From: Erythrobacter mangrovi
GTDB lineage: Bacteria > Pseudomonadota > Alphaproteobacteria > Sphingomonadales > Sphingomonadaceae
Direction of reading: 5' to 3'
Assembly: GCF_013260645.1 (NCBI RefSeq)
Contig: NZ_CP053921.1
Location: 1,054,001-1,118,000, forward strand
Length of the DNA stretch: 64,000 nt
Part shown: one piece after another, positions 1 through 8,339 of the stretch
Position numbering within the stretch: the stretch's first letter is position 1
Layout: each line of letters starts with the position of its first letter
Made by a program: the position numbers and the translations under genes
The notes under the pieces: generated by a model
What the model was told of the DNA's origin: nothing
Database searches by the model: none
Seen by the model: only the letters and a program-made list of their open reading frames with translations

Positions 1-465
1 GCTAGGCTACTGCGTCGCGCCATCTTTGCGCCAGCGAGCGAGCGGCCGGCCGCAGTCGGGCGCAACGAGGCCGAAATGCTGTTTCGCCTGAAGGATGCAA
101 CTCTAGGCGCCGACAATGCTCCCGAATGGAAGCAGCTGTTCGTGCAGGGCATTGCCAATTACCTGCAGGGTTACAGCGATCCCGATGCGCAGATCAGCCG
201 CGAGCGCGCGCAGGAATTGCAGACCTTCATGAACGACACGTCGGTCAGCTTCGGCCGCTTCCTTGGCCGGATGGCTAAGGGTTCACCTAATACGTTTGGC
301 GTGGTGTTCGGGCGCAAAGACTCGGGTACCACACGCGAAGCTGAGGTCGCGGCAGCGCATGAGGTTACGCATTCGGAACGCGAATGGCTCGACGCGCAGA
401 TTGAGGCAGATGGCCAGGTTGACGAGTTCGAACTGGCGCTACTGGATTTCCTTGCCGAGGAATAA
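1..465 (+). CDS. Conserved hypothetical protein, 3' end only
   Basis: The reading frame is open from the first base, so the start lies upstream of the window and only the last 154 residues are visible. I do not recognise the family. The visible part is hydrophilic and looks mostly helical. It has no membrane segment and includes the stretch LFRLKDATLGADNAPEWK, and it ends in an acidic tail (DEFELALLDFLAEE). An internal ATG at base 76 exists but is probably not the start, because the coding pattern continues before it. The gene ends 18 bp from the convergent sufA stop, with no obvious terminator between them. Function unknown. Confidence 0.7.
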   Translation, partial: ARLLRRAIFAPASERPAAVGRNEAEMLFRLKDATLGADNAPEWKQLFVQGIANYLQGYSDPDAQISRERAQELQTFMNDTSVSFGRFLGRMAKGSPNTFGVVFGRKDSGTTREAEVAAAHEVTHSEREWLDAQIEADGQVDEFELALLDFLAEE

Positions 466-483
466 GTCAGAGCAGCGACGCGC

Positions 484-843
484 TCAGACCATAAAGGATT
501 CGCCGCAACCGCATGCGCCCTTGGCGTTGGGGTTGTCGAATACGAAGCCGGCGGTGAAATCGTCTTCGACCCAGTCCATCGTGCTGCCGACAAGATAGAG
601 CACGCTGGCACCGTCGATGTAGAAGGTGCCTCCCGGTGTCTCGATCTTCTCGTCGAACTTGGCTTCCTCGCTGACGTAATCGACCGAATAGGCGAGGCCC
701 GAACAGCCGCGACGCGGGGTCGACAGCTTCACACCGATCGCGTCTGCCGGGGATTTGGCCATCAGCTCGGCAACGCGAGCCTCGGCACGCTCCGTCAGGA
801 TGACGGCCGCCGGAATTGGACGCCTGGTCTTCGTTTCGGTCAT
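484..843 (-). CDS. sufA: A-type iron-sulfur carrier SufA
   Basis: This 119-residue A-type carrier delivers assembled Fe-S clusters from the SufBCD scaffold to apoproteins in the cytoplasm. The three cluster-binding cysteines of the family are present: C47 in RRGCSG, and C111 and C113 in the C-terminal CGCGESF motif. It is the last gene of the leftward suf operon. Its ATG overlaps the stop of the upstream acetyltransferase gene in a TCAT junction (ATGA on the coding strand), so translation is probably coupled. A second A-type protein, ErpA-like, is encoded at 31639-31968. Confidence 0.93.
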   Translation of the reverse strand: MTETKTRRPIPAAVILTERAEARVAELMAKSPADAIGVKLSTPRRGCSGLAYSVDYVSEEAKFDEKIETPGGTFYIDGASVLYLVGSTMDWVEDDFTAGFVFDNPNAKGACGCGESFMV

Positions 844-1340
844 GTCAGCTTCTTCTGCCAGAACAATGCATGGCCCTGTTCAGGGTCGAGCGCGTAGTCG
901 TCAAACCCGCACGAGCGATAGAGGCCCTTGGCGGTTTCGTTGCCGCTGAGCACCTCCAATGTGATCTTGCAGGCGCCGCGCTTCAAGGTTTCGGTCTCGA
1001 CCGCTTGCATCAAGGCGCGGCCGATGCCCGCCCCGCGATGGACGGGCAACACCACCATGTCATGGATATTCACCAGCGGCGCGGCCGCGAAGGTCGAGAA
1101 TCCGGTGAAGCAGTTGGCCAGGCCGACCGGCTCCCCATCGAGCCGGGCGATGAGGGTGAAGGCACCGGGCGCCGCGGCCAGTCCGGTGACCAATCCGGCG
1201 CGTGTATGCTCGGGCAGCGGTTCTCCGCCTCCCATCGGGTCGCGGGCATAGGCATCGAGCAGCGCGACGATGGTCGCACCGTCCAAAGGGTCGGAGTAAT
1301 CGGCCAGCGAAACCGTGAGCGAAGGCGCGAGAAGGTTCAT
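840..1340 (-). CDS. GNAT family N-acetyltransferase inside the suf operon
   Basis: This 166-residue protein has the GNAT fold. The acetyl-CoA binding motif is in the middle (VLPVHRGAGIGRALMQAVE), followed by the C-terminal region typical of the family (GNETAKGLYRSCGFDDYALD). The substrate cannot be read from sequence. The gene sits between the sufT-like gene and sufA and overlaps both by 4 bp, so it is part of the suf transcript. Acetyltransferases are not standard SUF components, so its link to Fe-S assembly is only positional. Confidence 0.88.
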   Translation of the reverse strand: MNLLAPSLTVSLADYSDPLDGATIVALLDAYARDPMGGGEPLPEHTRAGLVTGLAAAPGAFTLIARLDGEPVGLANCFTGFSTFAAAPLVNIHDMVVLPVHRGAGIGRALMQAVETETLKRGACKITLEVLSGNETAKGLYRSCGFDDYALDPEQGHALFWQKKLT

Positions 1341-1837
1341 AGCATTCCCAGTTCGAGGCGGGCCTCATCGGTCATCTTGTCCGGGCCCCATGGCGGGTCC
1401 CAGACCAGATTGACCTCTGCATCACGCACGCCGGGCACGCTCGCCGCGCGCAACTCGACTTCGCCCGGCATGCTCTCGGCGACCGGACAGTGCGGTGTGG
1501 TCAGTGTCATGGTGATCGACACGTCTGCGTCGGCGGTCACCTCGACCCCGTAGATCAGCCCGAGATCGTAAATGTTCACCGGGATTTCCGGATCGTAGAT
1601 CTCCTTGAGCGCCGCGACCACGGCTTCATACAGTTCGCCCCCGGGAACGCCTGCAGGCAGGTTCTCCGGCTTCTTTTGCAGGAAACCCTCGAGGTAGTCG
1701 CGCTTGCGCTCCATCGTCTCGCGCGGCGTCTCTTTGGGGTCGACCGCATCTTCGACACGGGCGCGCGGCGGCTTGGCCGCCACTGCATCTTCCGCGGCGA
1801 CGGTGGTGAAATCCTTGCTGTCCATATCCTCGCTCAT
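1337..1837 (-). CDS. sufT: SUF system assembly protein, DUF59/MIP18 family (SufT-like)
   Basis: The protein is 166 residues from the chosen ATG at 1837, which overlaps the sufS stop (ATGA). A longer open frame upstream to 1966 is antisense-like and was rejected. The C-terminal half is a DUF59 domain with the hallmark DPEIPVNIYDLGLIYGV and the reactive-cysteine segment TTPHCPVAESMPGEVE. The N-terminal 60 residues are a charged, probably disordered extension. DUF59 proteins of suf operons assist Fe-S maturation of target proteins. The gene lies between sufS and the GNAT gene and overlaps both. Confidence 0.88.
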   Translation of the reverse strand: MSEDMDSKDFTTVAAEDAVAAKPPRARVEDAVDPKETPRETMERKRDYLEGFLQKKPENLPAGVPGGELYEAVVAALKEIYDPEIPVNIYDLGLIYGVEVTADADVSITMTLTTPHCPVAESMPGEVELRAASVPGVRDAEVNLVWDPPWGPDKMTDEARLELGML

Positions 1838-3051
1838 CCGAAGATCCTCTGGGTACGTTCGATGCCGCGCAGCAGTGCGGCGATATCGCTTTCGTCCGAA
1901 TAGAGCCCGAAACTGGCCCGGGCAGTGGCGGGGACGCCGAGATGGTCCATCAGCGGCTGCGCGCAATGGTGCCCTGCGCGGATCGCCACATTCTCTTCGT
2001 CCAATATGGTGCCGAGGTCGTGCGGATGCACGCCTTGCATGGCGAAACTCACGATTCCGGCGCTATCCTCGGGTCCAAACAGTGTCACCGAATTGAGATT
2101 GCGCAGTTCGTCACGCAGTGTCTTCGCCAAGGCCACCTCATGCGCGAACAGCGCCTCGGGGTCCAGCGCATCGACATAGTCGATCGCTGCATGGAGCGCG
2201 ATCACCTCGGTGATCATCGGGGTTCCCGCCTCGAAGCGCTGCGGCGGCGGGGCATAGGTAGTTTTCTCGAAAGTCACACGTTCGATCATCGAACCGCCGC
2301 CCTGCCACGGGGGCATGGCATCGAGAATCTCCTCGCGCGCCCACAACACACCAACCCCGGTCGGCCCGTAGAGCTTGTGGCCCGAGAAGGCGTAGAAATC
2401 GCAATCGAGCGCCGCCATGTCGAGCGTCATCCGCGGCGCGGCCTGGCAGCCGTCGAGCAGCAGTTTCGCACCGACCGAATGGGCAAGGTCTGCCGCCGCG
2501 CGCGCATCGAGCACGCTGCCGAGCACGTTCGAGACGTGCGCCAGCGCGACCAGCCTGGTGCGCGGCGTCAGCAGCGCCTCGAGCGCACCGAGGTCGATAC
2601 GGTGATCCTCGGTCAGCGGGCAGATATCGATCTGCGCCCCGGTGCGTTCTGCCAGCATCTGCCAGGGAACGATGTTCGAGTGGTGCTCCAGCGTCGAGAG
2701 GAGGATACGATCGCCCGGGCCGATTTGCGTCACGCCCCAGGTCTGCGCGACGAGATTGATCGCCTCGGTCGCGCCGCGCACGAAGACCACCTCGTTCTCG
2801 CTCTTCGCGCCGATGAAATCGGCAACGCGCTTGCGCGCCGCTTCATAGGCGAGCGTCATCTGCGCCGAACGCGAATAGACCCCGCGGTGCACGGTGGCAT
2901 AATCGCGACCCAGGGCGTGGGTCATCGCGTCGATCACCGCCTGCGGCTTCTGCGCCGTCGCCGCCGTATCCAGATAATGCCACGGGGCACCATCCGGCAT
3001 CAGCAGGCCGGGGAAATCCGCCTTGCGGGTCAGGGTGGCAGTACCGCTCAC
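1834..3051 (-). CDS. sufS: Cysteine desulfurase SufS
   Basis: This 405-residue, PLP-dependent group II cysteine desulfurase takes sulfur from L-cysteine as a persulfide for SufBCD. Visible features are the PLP lysine K226 in SGHKLYGPTG, the STLEHHSN pocket (residues 119-126) and the catalytic C363 in RAGHHCAQPL. The start is a GTG at 3051 that overlaps the sufD stop (GTGA). No sufE or sufU gene is visible in this operon. The sulfur acceptor must therefore be encoded elsewhere or be supplied by another protein. Confidence 0.95.
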   Translation of the reverse strand: MSGTATLTRKADFPGLLMPDGAPWHYLDTAATAQKPQAVIDAMTHALGRDYATVHRGVYSRSAQMTLAYEAARKRVADFIGAKSENEVVFVRGATEAINLVAQTWGVTQIGPGDRILLSTLEHHSNIVPWQMLAERTGAQIDICPLTEDHRIDLGALEALLTPRTRLVALAHVSNVLGSVLDARAAADLAHSVGAKLLLDGCQAAPRMTLDMAALDCDFYAFSGHKLYGPTGVGVLWAREEILDAMPPWQGGGSMIERVTFEKTTYAPPPQRFEAGTPMITEVIALHAAIDYVDALDPEALFAHEVALAKTLRDELRNLNSVTLFGPEDSAGIVSFAMQGVHPHDLGTILDEENVAIRAGHHCAQPLMDHLGVPATARASFGLYSDESDIAALLRGIERTQRIFG

Positions 3052-3806
3052 AGCGCCTTGTCCACCTTGTCGAGCGCGACCTGCATCATCGCATCGCGCC
3101 GTTCCTCATCGTCGAGCGCAACCAGCGCATCGCCGAGGAAAGCCTGGACCAGCAGTCGCCGGGCGAGATCGGGCGCGAGCCCCCGCGCAGCCATGTAGAA
3201 ACGCGCCGTTTCATCGAGCTGGCCGATACTGGCGCCATGCGCACACTTCACGTCGTCAGCGAAGATCTCGAGCTGCGGTACGGCGTTCACGCTCGCACCC
3301 TTCTCAAGCAACAGGCCCTTGAAGTCCTGCGCCGCATCGGTCTTCTGCGCGTCGCGCACGACATCGATATTGCCCAGGAAATTGCCCGTGCCGTGGCCCC
3401 AGTGGACCGCGCGGACGGTCTGGTTGCTCGTGGCATGGGGTTCCGCATGAACCACACGGGTGACGAATTCGCGCACCGTCTCGCGTCCGCCTACGGTGAT
3501 CCCGCCCAGCTCGAAATGGGCCCCCTTGGCCAAGGTGACCTCGATCTCGAGCCGCGCATATTCGGCGGAAGAAAGCACGGCGAACAGTTCGCAACGTGCA
3601 CCCTCGCCCACGCTGACCCGCCAGCGATGAAGTTCGGTCGGCCTGGTTTCCGGCCCATCGGCAATGACCAGGCAGTCACGGAAGGTCTCGCCCGCGCTGA
3701 TCTCGATCGCGCGCCAATCGTCGAGCGCCACGCCGCGCAGCCGGTCGACCGCGGAGTAGCGCCACGCCTCCTCACGCCGCGTGGGAAGTTCGGCCGCCTC
3801 AGGCAT
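3048..3806 (-). CDS. sufD: Fe-S assembly scaffold subunit SufD
   Basis: This 252-residue SufD is shorter than the E. coli protein (about 420) because the N-terminal helical region is reduced. The right-handed beta-helix core is retained (VHWGHGTGNFLGNIDVVRDA). The C-terminal segment HGASIGQLDETARFYMAARG matches the SufB/SufD family. SufD pairs with SufB and is needed for iron entry into the SufBC2D scaffold. The ATG at 3806 overlaps the end of sufC by 8 bp, and its stop overlaps the GTG of sufS. Confidence 0.92.
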   Translation of the reverse strand: MPEAAELPTRREEAWRYSAVDRLRGVALDDWRAIEISAGETFRDCLVIADGPETRPTELHRWRVSVGEGARCELFAVLSSAEYARLEIEVTLAKGAHFELGGITVGGRETVREFVTRVVHAEPHATSNQTVRAVHWGHGTGNFLGNIDVVRDAQKTDAAQDFKGLLLEKGASVNAVPQLEIFADDVKCAHGASIGQLDETARFYMAARGLAPDLARRLLVQAFLGDALVALDDEERRDAMMQVALDKVDKAL

Positions 3807-4548
3807 CGGCCATCACCGCGTCGTAGCCTTCGCTCTCCAGCCGGAGCGCGAGTTCGGGGCCGCCGGTCTGGACGATGCGCCCGCCGGCGAGCACGCTAAC
3901 CCGGTCGGGCTTCACCACGTCGAGCAGTCGCTGGTAGTGGGTGATCAGCAACACGCCCTTTGCAGGATCGCGCATGATCGCGTTGATCCCTTCGCCGACG
4001 ATGCGCAGTGCATCGATGTCGAGGCCGGAGTCGGTTTCGTCGAGGACCGCGAGTTTCGGATCGAGGATGCCCATCTGGACCATCTCGGCACGCTTCTTCT
4101 CGCCGCCGGAAAAGCCGACGTTGACGTGGCGCTTGAGCATCTCGGGGTCGAGTTTAAGCAGCGCGGCCTTCTCACGCGCGAGCTTGAGGAATTCGCCGCC
4201 GGTCAGCGGCTCTTCCCCACGTTGCTTGCGCTGCGAATTGAGCGCCTCGCGCAAAAACTGCAAGTTGGACACGCCGGGAATCTCTACCGGGTACTGGAAG
4301 CCGAGGAACAGGCCCGCAGCGGCGCGCTCGTGCGGGTCCATCTCGAACAGGTCCACGCCGTTGAATGTCACGCTGCCATGGGTCACTTCGTAGCCGGGGC
4401 GACCGCCTAGCACATAGGCCAGCGTCGACTTGCCCGCCCCATTGGGGCCCATGATCGCATGCACTTCGCCCGCGGCAACGGTGAGCGAGAGGCCCTTGAG
4501 GATCGGCTTGTCGGCAACGGTGGCGTGGAGATCGGTAATTTCGAGCAT
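3799..4548 (-). CDS. sufC: Fe-S assembly ATPase SufC
   Basis: This 249-residue ABC-type ATPase powers the SufBCD scaffold and is soluble, not a transporter. Walker A is GPNGAGKST (34-42), the signature is FSGGEKKRAEM, and Walker B is LAVLDETDSGLD, which carries the SufC-typical ETDSGLD in place of the transporter DEPTSGLD. The ATG at 4548 shares one base with the stop of the DUF559-like gene. The downstream overlap with sufD is 8 bp. Confidence 0.95.
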   Translation of the reverse strand: MLEITDLHATVADKPILKGLSLTVAAGEVHAIMGPNGAGKSTLAYVLGGRPGYEVTHGSVTFNGVDLFEMDPHERAAAGLFLGFQYPVEIPGVSNLQFLREALNSQRKQRGEEPLTGGEFLKLAREKAALLKLDPEMLKRHVNVGFSGGEKKRAEMVQMGILDPKLAVLDETDSGLDIDALRIVGEGINAIMRDPAKGVLLITHYQRLLDVVKPDRVSVLAGGRIVQTGGPELALRLESEGYDAVMADA

Positions 4549-5084
4549 CAGTCTTTCCTGCGCGGTCCGGCACCGCGGTTGGGCCGCGAATAGTGCTGGT
4601 TGGGATTGGCCGCGGCGTGAGCGCGGGCCTTCTCTTTGCGTTCAGCGATGCACTCGCGCATCGCGATGGTGAGGCGCTTGAGTACGTCGTCCATGCTCTC
4701 GAGGATGTCCGATGCGGGGATGCGCATCACACGGATCCCGACTGCTTCAAGGCTCTTGTCGCGGCGCTTGGCCAGGGTTTCGTCCTGGCCGTCCTCGTCG
4801 ATCATGATCGCCATACCGAGCGCGTGACTGTTGAAGTCGACGATTGCGCTACCGACCACCGCATGGCGCGTGAACTTGTAGCGGCCCATGTCGGCATCGG
4901 CGAACTTCTTCGCCAGCGCCTTATGCGCCGGGGTCGAATGCCGCCGCATGTCGCGCGCCCGCTCATGCAGCGCGTCGAGCCGCTTCTCCGAGATCTCCCA
5001 CCCGCGACCCTTCTTCTTGAGCGCGGGCGTGTCTTCGGCAGTCTCCGAGGGAGCCTTGAGCTTAAGAGTCTTCTTTCCGCTCAC
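4548..5084 (-). CDS. DUF559-like (degenerate Vsr-fold endonuclease) protein in the suf operon
   Basis: The protein has 178 residues. The middle (about 50-140) aligns by eye with DUF559, a PD-(D/E)XK fold related to Vsr nucleases: [12 protein letters not shown], then [18 protein letters not shown], then [19 protein letters not shown]. The expected catalytic E-x-D of the third strand (LVIELDG in typical members) reads AIMIDED here, so nuclease activity is doubtful. Both termini are basic and low in complexity. The GTG start at 5084 overlaps the sufB stop (GTGA) and its stop touches the sufC start, so it is translated with the scaffold genes. Its role in Fe-S assembly is unknown. Confidence 0.8.
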   Translation of the reverse strand: MSGKKTLKLKAPSETAEDTPALKKKGRGWEISEKRLDALHERARDMRRHSTPAHKALAKKFADADMGRYKFTRHAVVGSAIVDFNSHALGMAIMIDEDGQDETLAKRRDKSLEAVGIRVMRIPASDILESMDDVLKRLTIAMRECIAERKEKARAHAAANPNQHYSRPNRGAGPRRKD

Positions 5085-6577
5085 CCGACTGATCCTTCCA
5101 GGCTGATCGCCAGCAGCTTCTGCGCTTCAACAGCAAACTCCATCGGCAATTCCTTCAGCACGTCCTTGGCGAAGCCGTTGACGATCAGCGCCACCGCCTC
5201 CTCTTCGGGCAATCCGCGCTGCATGGCGTAGAACAGCTGGTCGTCGCTGATCTTGCTGGTGGTGGCCTCGTGCTCGATCTGCGCGCTGGGGTTCTTCACT
5301 TCGATATAGGGCACGGTGTGCGCGCCGCATTTGTCGCCCAGCAGCAGGCTGTCGCACTGGGTGAAATTGCGCACGCCATCGGCATTGGCGGCGACACGCA
5401 CCAGCCCGCGATAGGTGTTGTTGCTCTTGCCTGCCGAAATGCCCTTGGAGATGATCGTCGAGCGGCTGCCCTTGCCGTTGTGGATCATCTTGGTGCCGGT
5501 ATCGGCCTGCTGGAAATTGTTGGTCACCGCGACCGAGTAGAATTCGCCTACGCTGTCTTCGCCGTTGAGCACGCAGCTGGGGTATTTCCAGGTCACCGCG
5601 CTGCCGGTTTCGACCTGGGTCCAGCTGATCTTGCTGCGCGCGCCCTGGCAGAGGCCACGCTTGGTGACGAAATTGTAGATCCCGCCGACACCCTCGGCAT
5701 TGCCGGGGTACCAGTTCTGCACCGTTGAATACTTGATCTCGGCATCCTCAAGCGCGACCAGCTCGACCACCGCGGCGTGGAGCTGGTTCTCGTCGCGCAT
5801 CGGCGCGGTGCAGCCTTCGAGATACGAAACGTAACTGCCCTTCTCGGCAATGATCAGCGTGCGCTCGAACTGGCCGGTATTCTCGGCATTGATGCGGAAG
5901 TAGGTACTCAGCTCCATCGGGCAGCGCACGCCCTCGGGCACGTAGACGAAGGTACCGTCGGAAAAGACCGCACTGTTGAGCGTCGCAAAGAAGTTGTCGT
6001 GCGGCGGCACCACCTTGCCGAGCCACTTCTTCACCAGCTCGGGATATTCCTTCACCGCCTCGCTGATCGACAGGAAGATCACGCCTGCGCGCTTGAGCTC
6101 CTCACGGAAGGTGGTGGCGACGCTGACGCTGTCGAACACCGCATCCACCGCAACCTTGCGCGCGCCTTCCACCCCGGCGAGCACTTCCTGCTCCGCCACG
6201 GGAATGCCGAGCTTGTCGTAGACCGCCTTGATGTCGGGATCGAGCTCGTCGAGGCTCGCCAGCGTCGGCTTCCTCTTGGGCGCGGCGTAGTAATAGGCAC
6301 CCTGGTAATCAATCGGCGGGTAGCCGAGCTTGGCCCAATCGGGCTCTTCCATGTCCAGCCACAGGCGGAAGGCCTTGAGTCGCCATTCGAGCATCCACTC
6401 GGGCTCGTCCTTCTTGGCGCTGATGAAGCGGACGGTGTCTTCGGAAAGACCCTTCTCGGCGAACTCGGTTTCGATATCCGCCGACCAGCCATGCTCGTAC
6501 TCGGCCGCCTTGGCAGCGGCTTCACGGGCGTCCGCGTCCATGTCCGGTTTAGCCTGGATGTCGATTTCTTCGCTCAT
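5081..6577 (-). CDS. sufB: Fe-S assembly scaffold subunit SufB
   Basis: This 498-residue SufB is the core scaffold on which clusters are built with SufC and SufD. It keeps the family segments [10 protein letters not shown] near the N-terminus, [18 protein letters not shown] in the middle, and [20 protein letters not shown] near the C-terminus. I chose the ATG at 6577 because it overlaps the Rrf2 stop (ATGA) and gives the usual family length. An open frame continues to 6937 but runs antisense to the frame of the regulator gene. It is the first structural gene of the operon. Confidence 0.95.
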   Translation of the reverse strand: MSEEIDIQAKPDMDADAREAAAKAAEYEHGWSADIETEFAEKGLSEDTVRFISAKKDEPEWMLEWRLKAFRLWLDMEEPDWAKLGYPPIDYQGAYYYAAPKRKPTLASLDELDPDIKAVYDKLGIPVAEQEVLAGVEGARKVAVDAVFDSVSVATTFREELKRAGVIFLSISEAVKEYPELVKKWLGKVVPPHDNFFATLNSAVFSDGTFVYVPEGVRCPMELSTYFRINAENTGQFERTLIIAEKGSYVSYLEGCTAPMRDENQLHAAVVELVALEDAEIKYSTVQNWYPGNAEGVGGIYNFVTKRGLCQGARSKISWTQVETGSAVTWKYPSCVLNGEDSVGEFYSVAVTNNFQQADTGTKMIHNGKGSRSTIISKGISAGKSNNTYRGLVRVAANADGVRNFTQCDSLLLGDKCGAHTVPYIEVKNPSAQIEHEATTSKISDDQLFYAMQRGLPEEEAVALIVNGFAKDVLKELPMEFAVEAQKLLAISLEGSVG

Positions 6578-6996
6578 GCCACTTCTTGCTCTAGCGTTTC
6601 GGGGCGCGCGAGCTGAGTCAGCGGGATCGCCGCCAATGCGCCGCGCAGCGCTGCATTCACCAACGGCCAATGCGGCCGCACCGAACAATCGTGCTCGACC
6701 GAGCACTCCGCACCTTCGACGCAGGCGGTCAGCGCGATCGGTCCTTCGACCGCCTCGACGATATCCGCGACGGTGATGGCCGCAGCCGGTCGCGCCAGCT
6801 GCAACCCACCGCCGGTCCCGCGGGTCGAGCGCAGCAGGCCCGCTGCGGAAAGCTTGCTCACCAGTTTCTGGACCGTCGGGACGGGCAGGCCGGTTTCCGC
6901 CGCCAGCTCGGCCGCACTGGTCCGCCCCCCGCCGCAATGGCGGGCCGCAGCGCTCATCGTGACGACGGCGTAATCGGCGAGGTTGGATAGGCGCAT
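6574..6996 (-). CDS. Rrf2-family SUF operon regulator
   Basis: This 140-residue Rrf2/IscR-type repressor has an N-terminal winged helix ([20 protein letters not shown] at about 25-44) and then three cysteines spaced to bind an Fe-S cluster (C92, C98, C104, in [17 protein letters not shown]). Proteins of this class sense Fe-S cluster status and regulate their own suf operon. It is the first gene of the operon and overlaps sufB. A 27-bp inverted repeat ends four bases before its start codon and is the likely operator. Confidence 0.93.
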   Translation of the reverse strand: MRLSNLADYAVVTMSAAARHCGGGRTSAAELAAETGLPVPTVQKLVSKLSAAGLLRSTRGTGGGLQLARPAAAITVADIVEAVEGPIALTACVEGAECSVEHDCSVRPHWPLVNAALRGALAAIPLTQLARPETLEQEVA

Positions 6997-6999
6997 GCT

Positions 7000-7026
7000 C
7001 TAATCAGACCAATTCATTCCGATTAG
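7000..7026 (-). promoter_or_regulatory. Putative Rrf2 operator upstream of the suf operon
   Basis: A perfect 6-bp inverted repeat (CTAATC / GATTAG) flanks a 15-bp AT-leaning centre just before the regulator's ATG at 6996. It covers the place where a ribosome binding site would be, and no clear Shine-Dalgarno is seen. A TTGAAA hexamer about 40 bp further upstream could be a -35 element. Autoregulation is inferred from position and family. Confidence 0.45.
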
Positions 7027-7088
7027 TCAGCTAGGCGTGCGAAACTGCCATTTCAACGGGATTCGCCTTATTGCGAGTCGTTAGCAGG

Positions 7089-8036
7089 TCAGTCCGGTAG
7101 CGGATCCCTGCCGAGCTGTTGGGCTTCGCCGCCTCCGAACAGGTCGACCGAGCCGTAACCCTCGGGGCCAAGCATGTCGGTGATCGGTGAGTGGGCCGCG
7201 GGCAGCAGGCGGCGCGGCGTTCGTCCGGTGAAGAAACGGATTTCCTTGATCAGATGCGCCTGATCATAGAACGCCTCGCGGATGTCGGCTTCGATTTCCT
7301 CGGGCAGTTCCGGCAGCGACAAAAGCGTCGCCGCACGCACAGCGCGATATCGGCGGACCAGCCTGACCGGCGACTGGCCGAAGAACTGCGCCACCAGCCG
7401 CTGCACTTGCCGCCGCGAATAGGGCAACGTTTCGTACAGTTCCTCGAGATCGGGCCTGAACGAACCCGACAGCCAATCGAGCGTGCGGTCGATCACCTGC
7501 GCATGCGCCGGCGGCAATTGCGAGAGGCCACGCCGCACGATGTTGGCCATCGCGTCAAGCAGCTGCGAGTCGTCGAGTTCGCCCGCGCGCCAGCGGGGCG
7601 CCAGGCCACGAAACTCCTCTGCCAGAGCATCGCCCAGAACCATCTCGGGAGCCAGGAAGCGATCGTGGTGTTCGTTGACCGGCAATCCGCTGAGGGCTGC
7701 CCAGCCGCGGAAGTTCAGCGATACCCCGAACATTTGCGCCGGGCCGCTGACCTTGAACTCCCTCGCTTCGCACAGCGGGGCGAGGAAAAAGGCATCACAA
7801 GTCTCGCCAACCTCGCCATCGTCGAAGGTCATCCGCCCGGATCCCTGGACGAAGGCCGTCATCTGGCCCGAATAGGCGGGCAGGTAGTCGTCCAGCTCCG
7901 CAGGCTCGCTCCGCCAGACGTAAAGCGAGTTGAGGTAGGGCTCGAGATCGCTCGGCGCCGCAATAAACCTGAAGGAATGAGGATCGTCGCCCTCTGGCAA
8001 TCCAGACAAATCACCACCCCTATTGTGTTCTGGCAT
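7089..8036 (-). CDS. AraC-family transcriptional regulator
   Basis: The protein is 315 residues from the ATG at 8036. A longer frame to 8231 runs through a terminator-like hairpin and was rejected. The N-terminal half (FIAAPSDLEPYLNSLYVW, then TAFVQGSGRMTFDDG) looks like a cupin-type sensor domain. The C-terminal quarter carries the paired HTH of AraC proteins (YSRRQVQRLVAQFFGQSP, then YDQAHLIKEIRFFTGRTP). The ligand and targets are unknown. It stands alone, between the suf promoter region and pyrD. Confidence 0.88.
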   Translation of the reverse strand: MPEHNRGGDLSGLPEGDDPHSFRFIAAPSDLEPYLNSLYVWRSEPAELDDYLPAYSGQMTAFVQGSGRMTFDDGEVGETCDAFFLAPLCEAREFKVSGPAQMFGVSLNFRGWAALSGLPVNEHHDRFLAPEMVLGDALAEEFRGLAPRWRAGELDDSQLLDAMANIVRRGLSQLPPAHAQVIDRTLDWLSGSFRPDLEELYETLPYSRRQVQRLVAQFFGQSPVRLVRRYRAVRAATLLSLPELPEEIEADIREAFYDQAHLIKEIRFFTGRTPRRLLPAAHSPITDMLGPEGYGSVDLFGGGEAQQLGRDPLPD

Positions 8037-8112
8037 GCGGATTGTACAAATACGCCATCGCCGCGATACAACCAGCAAAAAGTGACGGCAAGCAAATGGG
8101 GAGCGGAATAAA

Positions 8113-8143
8113 AAAAGGGCGGCCCATAGAGAGCCGCCCTTTG
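8113..8143 (-). terminator. Rho-independent terminator (minus strand)
   Basis: The inverted repeat GGGCGGC / GCCGCCC with a short loop is followed on the minus strand by seven T residues. It is the best-formed terminator of the left part of the window and lies upstream of, not downstream of, the AraC coding region. Confidence 0.65.
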
Positions 8144-8226
8144 AAGTCGAGAACTCGTCGCAAGACTGCTCCGAGCCCTTCGGGTCGCAAAACCGTGATA
8201 GTCCGAGTCTGTTACAGTTGATTGTA
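8113..8226 (-). ncRNA. Candidate small RNA with rho-independent terminator
   Basis: The 303-bp gap between the AraC gene and pyrD has no convincing protein gene. On the minus strand it holds a TACAAT -10-like hexamer (8221-8226). About 100 bp downstream is a strong GC hairpin (GGGCGGC ... GCCGCCC, 8117-8141 region) followed by a run of seven T residues on that strand. Internal pairing is possible (AGACT with AGTCT, and CCC-GAA-GGG). The terminator has no upstream protein gene to serve, which suggests a short RNA of about 100 nt. No -35 match is clear and no known RNA family is recognised. Confidence 0.35.
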
Positions 8227-8339
8227 TGCAAGCGACACTTTCGGAAATTCCGCTAGTGTTGCAGTGCAACAACACTCCCAGATTGGGACAGTAGCGCCCT
8301 GCCTCGACAGTTTGGAGGCGCTCCGCCATAGGCCGCAAC

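Noticed and set aside
1942..3198. Long open frame on the plus strand opposite sufS and sufD
   Set aside because: It is the antisense shadow of conserved genes in GC-rich DNA. The translation is His/Arg rich with no family features.
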